Notes: generated by a model not told the origin, from the sequence alone. A DNA stretch of 64,000 bases from PSRI01 sp041484195 (GCA_041484195.1 JBGPHC010000009.1:1-64000), one strand, 5' to 3'. Counted from the first letter of the stretch, positions 9,843 through 18,312 are shown. Numbers and translations are program-made.

Positions 9843-10802
9843 TCAGGGAATAAGTAAAATTTTACCCATGCTTTTCCTGCTTTCCATAAAATCATGTGCC
9901 TGCTTTCCGTCCGCAAGTTTAAACTTTGTAGGCGGCGAAATTTTTATCTTCCCGTCAATTATCCATTGGAACAACTGGCCGGCTCTTTTTAGTCTTTCTT
10001 CTTTTGATGTGAGGTAATCCCATAGATCTCCCCCGGTAATTGTTTTGGAAGTGCCTATGATATAAAGAGGATTGCCAAGGTTAAATTCACCGCTGGCCAT
10101 TCCAAAAAAAACAACCTGGCCCCGCACTTTTGTTATCTCTAAACTTTGCTGTATGGTGTTGCCGATGCTGTCAAACACAACATCCACGCCTGAGGGGTTC
10201 AATGCCAGGATCTTTTCCTTCCAATCCTCATTGTATAAAAACACGGCGTCAGCGCCAAACGAAGAGGCGATTTGTCTCTTATTCTCAGAAGATACCAACC
10301 CAATAACCCTGGCTCCGAGTATTTTACAAACCTGTATGAGTAGCTGGCCCACCCCTCCTCCTGCAGCATGAATGACCACCGTTTCGCCATCCCGGGTTTT
10401 ATGGCAATCAGTGGCAAGAAAATGTGCTGATAAGCCTTGCAGCAAAACAGACGCAGCCGTTTCAAAATCGATTTCATCAGGCAGCGGAATAGCATGCGTA
10501 ACCGGAACAGCTACCAATTCTGCGTTGGCAAAGGGTACATCTGCAAAGCCCACCTTGTCCCCTTTTTTAAACTCAGGATTGTGACTATTATCCACTACTA
10601 CTCCAGCGCCTTCGTATCCGTTTATATAAGGAGCATCGCCCTTGAGAGGATAAATGCCGCTTCTTCTCATAATATCAGCATAGTTCAATCCTATGGCTTT
10701 CATTTCAACAAGAATTTCACCTGGCTTCAATACAGGATTATCCGTTTCTGAATATTCAAGTACGCCGGAACTACCGAACCTTGCAAATGTTAATGCTTTC
10801 AT
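9843..10802 (-). CDS. Zinc-independent quinone oxidoreductase-like MDR protein
   Basis: 319 residues from the ATG at 10,802 (MKALTFARFG); further upstream codons in frame look unlike protein. The product has the GroES-like N-terminal fold (VEMKAIGLNYADIMRRSG, GYEGAGVV) and a Rossmann domain with AAGGGVGQLLIQ, which binds NADPH. Catalytic-zinc ligands of true alcohol dehydrogenases are absent, pointing to the NADPH:quinone reductase (Qor) branch, which reduces quinones or enones in the cytosol. It lies in the mobile island, convergent with the recombinase fragment, and looks intact. It could be cargo or a host gene trapped between insertions. The exact substrate cannot be read from sequence. 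Confidence 0.8.
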   Translation of the reverse strand: MKALTFARFGSSGVLEYSETDNPVLKPGEILVEMKAIGLNYADIMRRSGIYPLKGDAPYINGYEGAGVVVDNSHNPEFKKGDKVGFADVPFANAELVAVPVTHAIPLPDEIDFETAASVLLQGLSAHFLATDCHKTRDGETVVIHAAGGGVGQLLIQVCKILGARVIGLVSSENKRQIASSFGADAVFLYNEDWKEKILALNPSGVDVVFDSIGNTIQQSLEITKVRGQVVFFGMASGEFNLGNPLYIIGTSKTITGGDLWDYLTSKEERLKRAGQLFQWIIDGKIKISPPTKFKLADGKQAHDFMESRKSMGKILLIP

Positions 10803-11009
10803 CTTTTGTGATTTACGATTGCGACTGAAAAAATTCCTGAACATTTTCCATCCATCTTTCTTCTTTTCCACAGCACCAGAAACTTTCCATTCTTCAAACA
10901 ACACTCCATTTGCAAGAAAGTTTACCAGGGCCTTTTTTCAGTTACATACTCATGTGAATTAGTATTTGTGGTAATGGATTAAGTATTGGATTTGGTAACC
11001 CCCAAGTTT

Positions 11010-11029
11010 TCACGAAATTATTTTCGTGA
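11010..11029. repeat. Perfect 8-bp inverted repeat
   Basis: TCACGAAA (11,010-11,017) and TTTCGTGA (11,022-11,029) flank a 4-base loop. No T-run follows on either strand, so a simple terminator is unlikely. It may be a recombination or regulator site left from an element end. Confidence 0.5.
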
Positions 11030-11185
11030 GACTAAATAATTTGGAAAAAGAATGTGTCGGCAAGCTTTGTCGGTCTAATTTAAACAAAACTTGTACTTAA
11101 TCTTAATTGAAAATAATTCAAAGAAAGTTCAATAGTCCTGTAAGGGCTAACTTATAAAGTATTAAGAATAACAAGATTATCTTTT

Positions 11186-11269
11186 GTAGTCCCGAGAGGA
11201 CAAATATCGAACATGCTCTTGTCTTACTTTAAAAAACTATATGAAAAGTTTTTTAAAAAAGAGCAATAA
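11186..11269 (+). pseudogene. Serine recombinase 3' remnant 3
   Basis: The frame reads VVPRGQISNMLLSYFKKLY and then eight more residues to TAA at 11,267-11,269. It repeats the C-terminal signature of the fragment at 9,311-9,790 (GQISN followed by YFK). The in-frame opening extends back only to about 11,136 and loses similarity, so only the last ~30 codons survive. Too short for function; it marks another former element end. Confidence 0.65.
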
Positions 11270-11687
11270 AGAGTCCTTTCACAACTTATCGCTTCTTAAC
11301 AAGAATTTGTAGGGCTAAGTTGCGAAGAGTCGAACTTATTTATCCCCGGATTAAAAAAAATCGAAGGATTCATGAACTATCGGGCATCTTAAATCAAATA
11401 CGATACTTATAGGAGACCGGACTTCTGGCATAGAAAATTACACACCTAACAAAGCAATTGAGGCACCGGTTGTATCGTATCTATCCGGTCGGAAATTGTC
11501 AACCTTATAAGCCCAAAGTAAAAAAGACAGAGCAATAAAATAAAAATACCGCATAGATAGCATAGGTTCTTGCAAAATTGGCGTTTGTAAAGTTGCCGCC
11601 ACAAAAACCCAATGTTCAAGGTTCCGTACAACCGAGGCCTCATCGTTGGTGCTGCGCACCCGACGAAGCCTTATTTGTTGCCTGCAG

Positions 11688-12578
11688 TTATTTCATTTCT
11701 TCAAGCCATTTATTAGTTATTTCAGGAGTAATCTGTTTTAATAATATCAGCATATCTAAATTTTCTCCATTGGCAGAATAATTGGCAATAATTTTTCTGA
11801 TTAATTCAATTTTAAATTTTGGATAAAGCCTATCACAAAGGTCATTGAATTTTCCCTGATACCATCCATAATTTCGTGCCCCAACCTGTACATACAACTG
11901 TTCAAAATCTTCAAGTGTTTTATATTTTGGTTGATATTTAGGCGCGTTGTTTTGTGCAGGAGAGTCTATATCTTTGAAAAAGCCAGGTATTGTTTCTGCA
12001 TAATAACATTCAGCAAAGTAATTAGCTATAAATTCGGATGCCCAGTTCTCTTTAGGATGAATATTCTTTACTACACCGAAAAAAACATGTCCTAATTCAT
12101 GCAAAGCAATTCCGTCAAACCATGATAAAATACTATCAGGAGTAGGAGTGTTGTCGGATCCTAATTGTTCACTAACAGCTTTTTTGTCGGCTCCCATTAC
12201 TATTGAGTTTCTTTTTAAAATGCAAAAGGGCATACCGTAAGTAGTTTTGGTTGTAAAGGGAAATAACACATTGCTGAAATCATTTGTATCAAGAATCAAT
12301 AGTTGAGCAGTAAATTTTATTTCAGGAAATTTTTGTTCGTAGAATTTGCAACATTTTTCAACCATAGTTTGAATGAGTTCAGCTCTCAATCTGTAATTCT
12401 TACTATAAATGGCTTTTATTTTGCCTTGTAAAGTATCCAATTGAAGTGTTGCCAGTGAACTGTCGAATCCGTGAAGCCTTTCTTGTAATTGAACAACAGA
12501 AGAGTCTATAGCCCGTTGTCCATAAATATAAGATGTACATAATAAAAGAAGGATGATGATATTTATTTTGAACTTCAT
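11688..12578 (-). CDS. Secreted HELGH zinc metallopeptidase-like protein
   Basis: 296 residues with a classic signal peptide (MKFKINIIILLLLCTSYIYG, cleavage likely before Q21). The middle has GIALHELGHVFFG, a perfect HExxH zinc site of gluzincin or metzincin-like peptidases. WASEFIANYFAE about 23 residues later offers a glutamate as a possible third ligand, which would favour the gluzincin pattern. No family name is certain. It is expected in the periplasm or at the surface. It lies in the island between recombinase remnant 3 and the right-hand 119-bp repeat, read toward the quinone oxidoreductase. The zinc site is visible; the proteolytic role is inferred. Confidence 0.65.
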   Translation of the reverse strand: MKFKINIIILLLLCTSYIYGQRAIDSSVVQLQERLHGFDSSLATLQLDTLQGKIKAIYSKNYRLRAELIQTMVEKCCKFYEQKFPEIKFTAQLLILDTNDFSNVLFPFTTKTTYGMPFCILKRNSIVMGADKKAVSEQLGSDNTPTPDSILSWFDGIALHELGHVFFGVVKNIHPKENWASEFIANYFAECYYAETIPGFFKDIDSPAQNNAPKYQPKYKTLEDFEQLYVQVGARNYGWYQGKFNDLCDRLYPKFKIELIRKIIANYSANGENLDMLILLKQITPEITNKWLEEMK

Positions 12579-12826
12579 AGTTGAAAATTATAATTGCAGG
12601 TAATACTTAAATATACGCAAGTTCTGATGTTTTTCTGTAACTATTCAGCCCCTTGCATAGACTTCAATTTTTGTTATTTCCTGAAGGGATTTTTTACAAT
12701 AGAGAAGAAGACAAGTGTCGAACCGACAATGCTAATGGTGCATTTCAATACATTGCAGAACTGAAGCGGCTTTTAGATTCCTCTAAAAGCCGCACTCTTT
12801 TAAAAAAAATTGAGAGTGCGGCTTTG
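12579..12826. other. Intergenic stretch with hairpin beside repeat B
   Basis: No supported gene. Next to repeat B is a strong hairpin, AGCCGCACTCTTTT (12,788-12,801) against an AGAGTGCGGCTTT arm (about 12,813-12,825). The intact tRNA at 17,503 has an analogous but different hairpin at its 3' side (AAACCGGAAAC against GTTTCCGGTTT, near 17,472-17,500). Terminator-like stems thus sit next to the tRNA 3' end in both places. Confidence 0.45.
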
Positions 12827-12945
12827 GTAGCCCCGACAGGAATCCCCGCCTGCGCGACGCAGTCGGGCAGGGAACCTGTATCTAAAGTTTAGTGCAGCAA
12901 CAAATAAAAAGCCCGCCTTCGCATGAACTTCGGCGGACAAAGTAG
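12827..12945. repeat. 119-bp repeat, copy B (tRNA-Arg 3' part plus palindromic insert)
   Basis: It matches copy A (45-163) at a constant offset with one visible base difference, and here the tRNA-derived part is identical to the intact tRNA-Arg(CCT) apart from the 27-base palindromic insert in the T-loop. It divides the island into a left element (about 164-12,826) and a right one (about 12,946-17,500). Such a partial tRNA copy is what integration into a tRNA 3' end leaves behind. Confidence 0.8.
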
Positions 12946-13019
12946 TCCCAAATATGCAGATTTCGAATTTGTTTATGGACGACCTAAAAAAATTGGCTAA
13001 TCTAACTCTATTAAAATGA
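12942..13019 (+). pseudogene. Serine recombinase 3' remnant 4
   Basis: The frame reads VVPNMQISNLFMDDLKKLA, then six residues and TGA at 13,017-13,019. It is the counterpart of remnant 1 (160-237) with several substitutions, whereas the 119 bp before it are almost identical. The upstream parts of both copies are therefore younger or more conserved than the recombinase tails, which come from related but distinct elements. Confidence 0.6.
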
Positions 13020-13114
13020 ACTGGCCAAGAGATAATTGTCGAACAAGAGCTACGACGTAGGATTAACAAAATTTGTCCGACAATTCAAAAAAAAATGGAA
13101 AACGAATATTTACC

Positions 13115-15646
13115 TTATATCTGGATTTGTTGCTCTATTTCAATTTCATTTGAAACTTTGATTGGAGTGTAAATATCCAGTTCCGTGTTGAGAGCTTCAA
13201 AACTTACCAAAAGGGTGTAAGGCAATTTTTCCTCCAAATCAGGGCTCCATCCTTTGTGACCCATAACTGCGATTCCAAGTGAATCAGGAATGTTATATGA
13301 CTTCATTATAAGCCAATCCTTTTGCAGTGTATTATCTTGCCGCTTTACATTTCTGATTTCTCCAAGATTTGTTCGTTCCCTTATTTTCCATGGCATTTCG
13401 GGATATCTAAACTCTGCAAATGGATCATCTTCTTCATCCTCATCATTACTATCTTCTGCTTCTTCACTAAGATTGATTATTCGTGCCTGAAATTCATCAA
13501 ATGGTTCACCAATTTTAGAAGTACGCCAATCCAGCCAATGCGACAGGTATGAGTTTGTTCTCATTCTTGTTCTTCTGGGATTCGCTTTGTATGAAAGAGT
13601 AACCTCCATTAAAACGTCAAATTCTTCTCCGGGTCTATTAACATCGGCTGGAATCTTTACGGAATAAATATCTGCATGTTTTGCATTCAATTGTCCATTT
13701 GAGAATAAAGTAATTCTTTGGCGATTATTACTTAAAGCCCTATCTACACTTGGAAGACCATATCCAAAATGCCGTAAATAATCAGTCGTTGGGTTATTAA
13801 AAGCATATTCAGGAAGGCGTGCTGACTGAACTACTAATCCACGGTAAAACAAACAACCCATATCGGGAAATTCATTTTGCAAGGTTGCAACCAGATTTGA
13901 TACTTTAGGAGCGGCGAAAGATGTTCCTACACGATCTTTGCCGGTAGCTTCATTGCTTGTTTGGACTGATTTTACCAAATGGGGAGAAGTATCGGGATGT
14001 TCTACAATATTTGGATTCCGGTTTTTCTCTCTGATCAAATCGCCGCCTAATTCAACAACATCCGGCTTAATCATACCCCAAAGACCTAAACCAGTCCTTG
14101 AGAACGGAGATGGTCCTGGCAAACCTCCATTCTGTTTGCCGAATGAGATTCTGTCTTGATCTTCAAATTCTCCAATTGTAACAGAACCTACTGATAAGGC
14201 AAAACTACTTTGCGAAGGGTTGGCAATTCTGCAAAAATTTTCAGATAAAAGATAGTCCGGGTAATTGCGGCCGTTATTAAGAAAATCCCTTATTCCAGGT
14301 TTCCCATTGGCTCCACTTTTAAAAATATTTCCTACCGATATGATAAAAATTATATCATTTTCCCAAATTAATTTATCTATGGAAGCAGCCCATTGTGACA
14401 TATGATTTATTCTGCAGGGAACCCAACTATTAATTGAAAGATTGTAGATTCTCGTTGGAAGATATTCGTTTACTAAATCGTTCATCAGTTGAGGCGGAAA
14501 AAGAGATATGTTCAATTCATTCCTTTGATTTAAAACCTTTGCATTTTGCAACCAAAAGGGAAGCCGAATAAGTCCATTCCCCTCAATCCCATTTGGATAT
14601 AAGACAACGCCGGCAACACTCGTACCATGACCACCACCAGCGACTAAATCGGCAGTTCCTTCTCCAAGTACATACGACTTTGACTTGATAACATCAATTG
14701 CTGGCGCCAGAAGTCTATGCCCTTCCATAATTCCACTATCAATAATGCAAACTTTAGGTGCATTAGCATCCGGGGCTGCAATTTGCACTTTTGAATCCGA
14801 TTCTACAGGAACTTCTTCAAATAAGCCCTCTAAATAGTCGTGTTCGGTAATTTCAAAGACATACGGGTAATTAAATAAAATATCTTTTAACCCCTTAGCG
14901 CTGATTTCAATTCTACATCCAAAACTGTCGTTATAATCAAAAGCAAATTTTATGGCGCCATATATCGAAACAATTCTTTCAAACTGATTATAGCGAGCAG
15001 TATAGACATCATCCCTTCTTCTGGCCTTTAGTTCCCATTTACGCAACTTTCTTTCATATCCGTCATTAGGTTCATCTGGGTTTTGAACAGGTTTGTCAGG
15101 AACATGAATATTGCAGGCAATGCTTATATCTAAGTCCAACATTTCATCATCACTCAAATGATCTAATTTTTCATTTAATTCAGCCGATAATATCATCTCT
15201 CTTTTCCATGCAAGCCCATGATCTATTTCCCATAGATATGCAGTGCTAACATTATCTTCATTGGCAAAACGATCAATTTTTAATCTAAGCTTATTAAATG
15301 CGTCTATACTCGCACCTATTATATACCCCTCATCCTCCTGAGAAATAATTTCAATTCCAAAGCCTCTCAAAGCATCTACAATCAAGCTGATATTGTCAAT
15401 TTTCAGAAGAATGGGTATGATTTTTTCATCAATATGCTCCCTAAGAGGTGTGTCCTTAATGGTCTCCAGTTCATCAGTCCATGCTTTTTCCAAGTTTGCC
15501 ACACTTGTATACAAAGTATTACTATGCTCGACACGATTGTCTAAATTGTGAAAACTCCTTTGAGGTCTCTTTCTAGGATTTCTTTGTCCTAAATAATTTT
15601 TCCGTTCTACATTTTGCGGTAGTGGCAAGTGAGGGAAGTCCGGCAT
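13115..15646 (-). CDS. ietS: Subtilisin-like serine protease, IetS-type
   Basis: 843 residues. A peptidase S8 domain carries all three catalytic residues: Asp in VCIIDSGIM (about residue 300), His in GGGHGTSVAG (about 338) and Ser in GTSFAAPKVS (about 576). About 290 residues precede it, with no signal peptide, and a long C-terminal region includes an acidic stretch (SEEAEDSNDEDEEDD). A cytosolic S8 protease placed just behind an AAA ATPase is the arrangement of IetAS, first described as a plasmid stability module in Agrobacterium and later shown to protect against phage. The start is 5 bases after the ATPase stop, so translation is probably coupled. The catalytic call is firm; the defence role follows from family and context. 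The region looks more AT-rich than the chromosomal part, consistent with transfer. Confidence 0.8.
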   Translation of the reverse strand: MPDFPHLPLPQNVERKNYLGQRNPRKRPQRSFHNLDNRVEHSNTLYTSVANLEKAWTDELETIKDTPLREHIDEKIIPILLKIDNISLIVDALRGFGIEIISQEDEGYIIGASIDAFNKLRLKIDRFANEDNVSTAYLWEIDHGLAWKREMILSAELNEKLDHLSDDEMLDLDISIACNIHVPDKPVQNPDEPNDGYERKLRKWELKARRRDDVYTARYNQFERIVSIYGAIKFAFDYNDSFGCRIEISAKGLKDILFNYPYVFEITEHDYLEGLFEEVPVESDSKVQIAAPDANAPKVCIIDSGIMEGHRLLAPAIDVIKSKSYVLGEGTADLVAGGGHGTSVAGVVLYPNGIEGNGLIRLPFWLQNAKVLNQRNELNISLFPPQLMNDLVNEYLPTRIYNLSINSWVPCRINHMSQWAASIDKLIWENDIIFIISVGNIFKSGANGKPGIRDFLNNGRNYPDYLLSENFCRIANPSQSSFALSVGSVTIGEFEDQDRISFGKQNGGLPGPSPFSRTGLGLWGMIKPDVVELGGDLIREKNRNPNIVEHPDTSPHLVKSVQTSNEATGKDRVGTSFAAPKVSNLVATLQNEFPDMGCLFYRGLVVQSARLPEYAFNNPTTDYLRHFGYGLPSVDRALSNNRQRITLFSNGQLNAKHADIYSVKIPADVNRPGEEFDVLMEVTLSYKANPRRTRMRTNSYLSHWLDWRTSKIGEPFDEFQARIINLSEEAEDSNDEDEEDDPFAEFRYPEMPWKIRERTNLGEIRNVKRQDNTLQKDWLIMKSYNIPDSLGIAVMGHKGWSPDLEEKLPYTLLVSFEALNTELDIYTPIKVSNEIEIEQQIQI

Positions 15647-15651
15647 GATAT

Positions 15652-16650
15652 TTATCCTTTATTGAAAAACTTATTTTCCGAAAGTGCCTGTGTTAAATGT
15701 TTTTGTTCAACAAGTTTGCTTGCTTCAATAACAGATAATTTCGCTGCGTCCTGCGCCACTTTGACAACTAAAGAGGCTGAAAACTCATCCATTTTTGGGG
15801 CAAATTGTTTAAAGTCAATATTAGGTGAGATATTAAACGCAGATAGCGTATTTTTTAAAAGCCTTTGAATTTCTTCCAAGCCAGGAAGGGGCATTTCTAT
15901 GATTTCGTCGAATCGTCTAAATAATGCTTTATCAATAATTCCATCAAAATTAGTTGTGGCAACCAATAACCCTAATGAATTAAGATCCTCTAATAAACCT
16001 AATAAAATGTTTACTACCCGGTGCATTTCACCAACATCATGACCATGATCCCTGGATTTTGCTATAAAATCGAACTCGTCAAGTAAGATAACGCAAGGGA
16101 AATCCTCAAGAATATCAAACAGTTTTTTTAAGTTAGATGCGGATTCGCCCAAATAAGAAGAGATTATAGCTTCAAACCTTACTTTGAGAAACGGCAGCCC
16201 GATATTCCATGCAATTCTTTCGGCAGCCATGCTTTTACCGCAACCGGGCGGGCCATAAAGCAAAATTTTTTGCTTGGGTTTTAATCCATGGTGATGCAGC
16301 CTTTCTCTTGCTATATATTCTTTCTCAATCCTATGAATTTTATACTCAGTCTCATTAGGCAATACCATTTCATGTCTAAGAGAATCTCGTTCAATAATAT
16401 CAGCAAGAGGAACTTTAAATCTATTATCAGTTGGTATTGTTACCCCATTAGGGAGTAAAGTTTTTAGATGCCCCTTAAAAGAGGTATAGGAGGTAATATT
16501 TTTACTGAGAATCTCTTTCAGCCTCGACGCAAGCTTTGAATGACCCTTTTTGTTTTCCTCGTCAATTATTTTATTCGCCACTTTAACGATGTCATCATTC
16601 GTATCACCTTCAATAGTTCTAAATAACCTTATTAATAATTCCTGATTCAT
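15652..16650 (-). CDS. ietA: AAA ATPase, IetA-type partner of the subtilisin protease
   Basis: 332 residues from the ATG at 16,650 (MNQELLIRLFRTIEGD), chosen over an in-frame codon 75 bases upstream because a good -7 box lies between them. The AAA+ core has Walker A LYGPPGCGKSMA, Walker B CVILLDEFDFIA, sensor 1 VATTNFDGIID and an arginine-finger-like ALFRRFDEII; the N-terminal ~90 residues are helical. It resembles FtsH/Spastin-class ATPases working on proteins. It is the first gene of a two-gene operon with the protease. In IetAS the ATPase is thought to control or feed the protease; which applies here cannot be told from sequence. Confidence 0.8.
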   Translation of the reverse strand: MNQELLIRLFRTIEGDTNDDIVKVANKIIDEENKKGHSKLASRLKEILSKNITSYTSFKGHLKTLLPNGVTIPTDNRFKVPLADIIERDSLRHEMVLPNETEYKIHRIEKEYIARERLHHHGLKPKQKILLYGPPGCGKSMAAERIAWNIGLPFLKVRFEAIISSYLGESASNLKKLFDILEDFPCVILLDEFDFIAKSRDHGHDVGEMHRVVNILLGLLEDLNSLGLLVATTNFDGIIDKALFRRFDEIIEMPLPGLEEIQRLLKNTLSAFNISPNIDFKQFAPKMDEFSASLVVKVAQDAAKLSVIEASKLVEQKHLTQALSENKFFNKG

Positions 16651-16687
16651 TGGGCTGTTTGTGCTTTTAAATATACAATCTGGCTTC

Positions 16688-16695
16688 CAAAAATA
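16688..16695 (-). promoter_or_regulatory. -7 box (TATTTTTG) of the ietAS operon
   Basis: On the minus strand TATTTTTG fits TAnnTTTG and ends 37 bases before the ATG at 16,650. Upstream DNA is T/A-rich with TTG-like motifs, but spacing to a -33 element is not ideal. It gives a short leader and supports the chosen ietA start. Confidence 0.5.
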
Positions 16696-16950
16696 GGATA
16701 ATAGATTATACAATTTTGTGAACAATCGCTTGATTCGCAGTGCTATGGTTGAAAACTAGCCAGATATGCGTTTTAACCAGTCGATAGCTTAATTTTCCCG
16801 AAATTAACTTTATCAAACAGTGTTTCATTAGTATTCATATCGTTTACAAAAGGCAAAAACATTTGCAAATGTTTTGTTTGACCAAGTAGGACCATGCTGT
16901 ATTGGATTTCGCTCCAGTCGGAAAGGATTACGGGGTGCGAAAACGGGCAC

Positions 16951-17040
16951 CTATCCCTTCTTCAACACCGCTCCCGCCAACCCCGGATCACACATAATCC
17001 ACGCCATTTTAGCATTCACTAAATCTTTCATCTCCCTGAT
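16951..17040 (-). pseudogene. TraG/MobC coupling-protein 3' remnant
   Basis: Read on the minus strand, 17,040-16,951 gives IREMKDLVNAKMAWIMCDPG followed by LAGAVLKKG and a stop. It lines up with the tail of the TraG remnant at 8,004 (IRQEIEDLVNAEMERIMGDPGMMGTILKKT). Only about 30 codons are left, upstream of the ietA promoter region. It shows that a second conjugative element once lay between the IetAS operon and the tRNA. Confidence 0.75.
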
Positions 17041-17116
17041 AGGTCTAAGGCATAGATCCGCTGAGTTATGTTAAACTCAGTTGATTGCATCTTACTTAAA
17101 AATTCAGAATGAAAAC

Positions 17117-17308
17117 ATGAAAACTATGAACCCGAAAAAAGCTCAGGAAATCCTTAAGAAACATGGCGCCATCGTAACAGAAAGAGAAGCCGAAATTATT
17201 GTAGACTTTCTTTATAAGCTGGCTGAGATATCAGTTAAGACTTATATGCAGACTCTTGATAGAACAATTGAAAAGTTCGATTCCGCTAGGGATGTTTCAA
17301 AAAGATGA
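17117..17308 (+). CDS. Small hypothetical protein of mobile-element type
   Basis: 63 residues from the ATG at 17,117; an ATG three codons later is also possible. The sequence (MKTMNPKKAQEILKKHGAIV, then TEREAEIIVDFLYKLAEISV) is strongly helical, hydrophilic and ends in a basic tail. The pattern is like the short proteins found beside Bacteroidota conjugative and recombinase genes, but I cannot name a family. It is between the TraG remnant and the tRNA, the only gene-like frame there. No function is proposed. Confidence 0.5.
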   Translation: MKTMNPKKAQEILKKHGAIVTEREAEIIVDFLYKLAEISVKTYMQTLDRTIEKFDSARDVSKR

Positions 17309-17499
17309 GTTTTCAAAATAATTAATAAAATTATGTTTCCTCATGAAACCCTTGCCAGCACTGCATTCTAGAAGAAATCGGCTACGTGCTATCATCGGAA
17401 ATAAAAATAAAAGAAATAAAATTTATCGAACTTCTCAAAACCCAATACCAGCAAGGGTTTCAGCCAACAAAAAACCGGAAACAAACGCTGTTTCCGGTT

Positions 17500-17574
17500 T
17501 GGTAGCCCCGACAGGAATCGAACCTGTATCTAAAGTTTAGGAAACTTCTATTCTATCCATTGAACTACGGGGCC
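17500..17574 (-). tRNA. tRNA-Arg (anticodon CCT)
   Basis: The minus strand folds as a full cloverleaf: acceptor GGCCCCG/CGGGGCT, D-stem GTTC/GAAT, anticodon stem GAAGT/ACTTT around loop TTCCTAA (anticodon CCT), T-stem ACAGG/CCTGT with loop TTCGATT, discriminator A and an encoded CCA (17,500-17,502). It reads AGG arginine codons. Its 3' end faces the island, and partial copies of its 3' part at 1, 45 and 12,827 show it is the integration target. The intact copy is restored at the far end, so the tRNA stays functional. Confidence 0.93.
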
Positions 17575-17681
17575 GGTTGAGCGGCAAAAATAACAGATTC
17601 TTTCTTATTTCCAGGACCGAAATCAATGAGTCGCAAATACCCCAATTTTATTACCTTTCATATCCTTAACAAAGATGCATC

Positions 17682-18149
17682 ATGAAAAAATTTTGTTCTT
17701 TTCTACTAGTATTTCCCCTCTTGCTCCTGGCCCATGCCGGCCGCGCTCAAAGCAGCATGAAGCCCTCGGGCACCATAATTAACCATATAGCCCAATACGT
17801 GGTTGACCTGAAGGTCAGCACGGACTTTTATAGCAATATCATTGGCCTGGATACCATTCCGGAACCATTTCATGATAATCATCATACCTGGTTCAGCCTG
17901 GGTGCACATGGCCACCTGCATATCATTTCAGGAGCTAAATCCAAAACACCACACGATAAGAATACCCACCTCTGCTTCAGTGTGCCCTCTGTTTCCGAAT
18001 TCATCAAAGTGCTACAGCAACACCAGGTGCCCTTCGAAAACTGGGCCGGCGAAAAAAATGCGGTAACCCTCCGCGTGGACGGTATCAGGCAGATATATTT
18101 CCAGGATCCCGACGGATATTGGATAGAAATCAATGATGATAGATCTTAG
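17682..18149 (+). CDS. Secreted VOC (glyoxalase-fold) protein
   Basis: 155 residues with a signal peptide (MKKFCSFLLVFPLLLLAHAG, cleavage after GRA). The mature part is one VOC domain: INHIAQYVVDLKVSTDFYSN, a His-rich middle (DNHHTWFSLGAHGHLH) and the closing FQDPDGYWIEIND. VOC domains use H and E side chains to bind a metal; H in NHIAQY and E in WIEIND could serve, so a dioxygenase, lyase or resistance-type role is open. It should be periplasmic. It is the first chromosomal gene after the tRNA. Confidence 0.75.
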   Translation: MKKFCSFLLVFPLLLLAHAGRAQSSMKPSGTIINHIAQYVVDLKVSTDFYSNIIGLDTIPEPFHDNHHTWFSLGAHGHLHIISGAKSKTPHDKNTHLCFSVPSVSEFIKVLQQHQVPFENWAGEKNAVTLRVDGIRQIYFQDPDGYWIEINDDRS

Positions 18150-18235
18150 GTTAGGCTGATTATTGATCGGCATCTGCGTGAGGTATAGAAGCGGAAAGCC
18201 CGGAGCCTTGCGAGGACTTGGAGCGGATAGACCGA

Positions 18236-18312
18236 CCCCTACGTGATAGTCTGCCAAAAGCAACGCGGCAGCAGTGATGGACCTATCACTATCAGCGTAG
18301 GGGGCACGCCCC
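18236..18312. other. Strongly structured intergenic element
   Basis: CCCCTACGTGATAGT (18,236-18,250) pairs with ACTATCAGCGTAGGGG (18,288-18,303), a 15-bp stem with one bulged G. Inside is a second stem, CTGCC (18,251-18,255) with GGCAG (18,267-18,271). A competing short stem GGGG-CACG-CCCC (18,301-18,312) overlaps the right arm and is followed by eight A's. This looks like a folded RNA or a mobile palindromic element, not coding DNA. I cannot match it to a named RNA family. Confidence 0.5.

Larger units (their letters stand above)
10803..11687. other. Long non-coding stretch with hairpin and recombinase scar
   Basis: This 885-base stretch has no convincing gene. It holds a perfect 8-bp inverted repeat at 11,010-11,029 (TCACGAAA, loop TTAT, TTTCGTGA) and the recombinase scar at 11,186-11,269. 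A minus-strand open frame at 11,438-11,659 has one hydrophobic segment but no family resemblance and is not called. The stretch is AT-rich and looks like decayed mobile-element DNA. Confidence 0.45.

Noticed and set aside
11438..11659. 73-codon minus-strand frame with one hydrophobic segment
   Set aside because: No start signal or recognisable family; it lies in decayed element DNA.
12653..12892. Open frame ending in ...VAPTGIPACATQ...VSKV
   Set aside because: Its C-terminal half is a translation of repeat B (tRNA-derived DNA plus palindrome). The frame at 17,343-17,540 likewise translates the intact tRNA. Neither is a gene.
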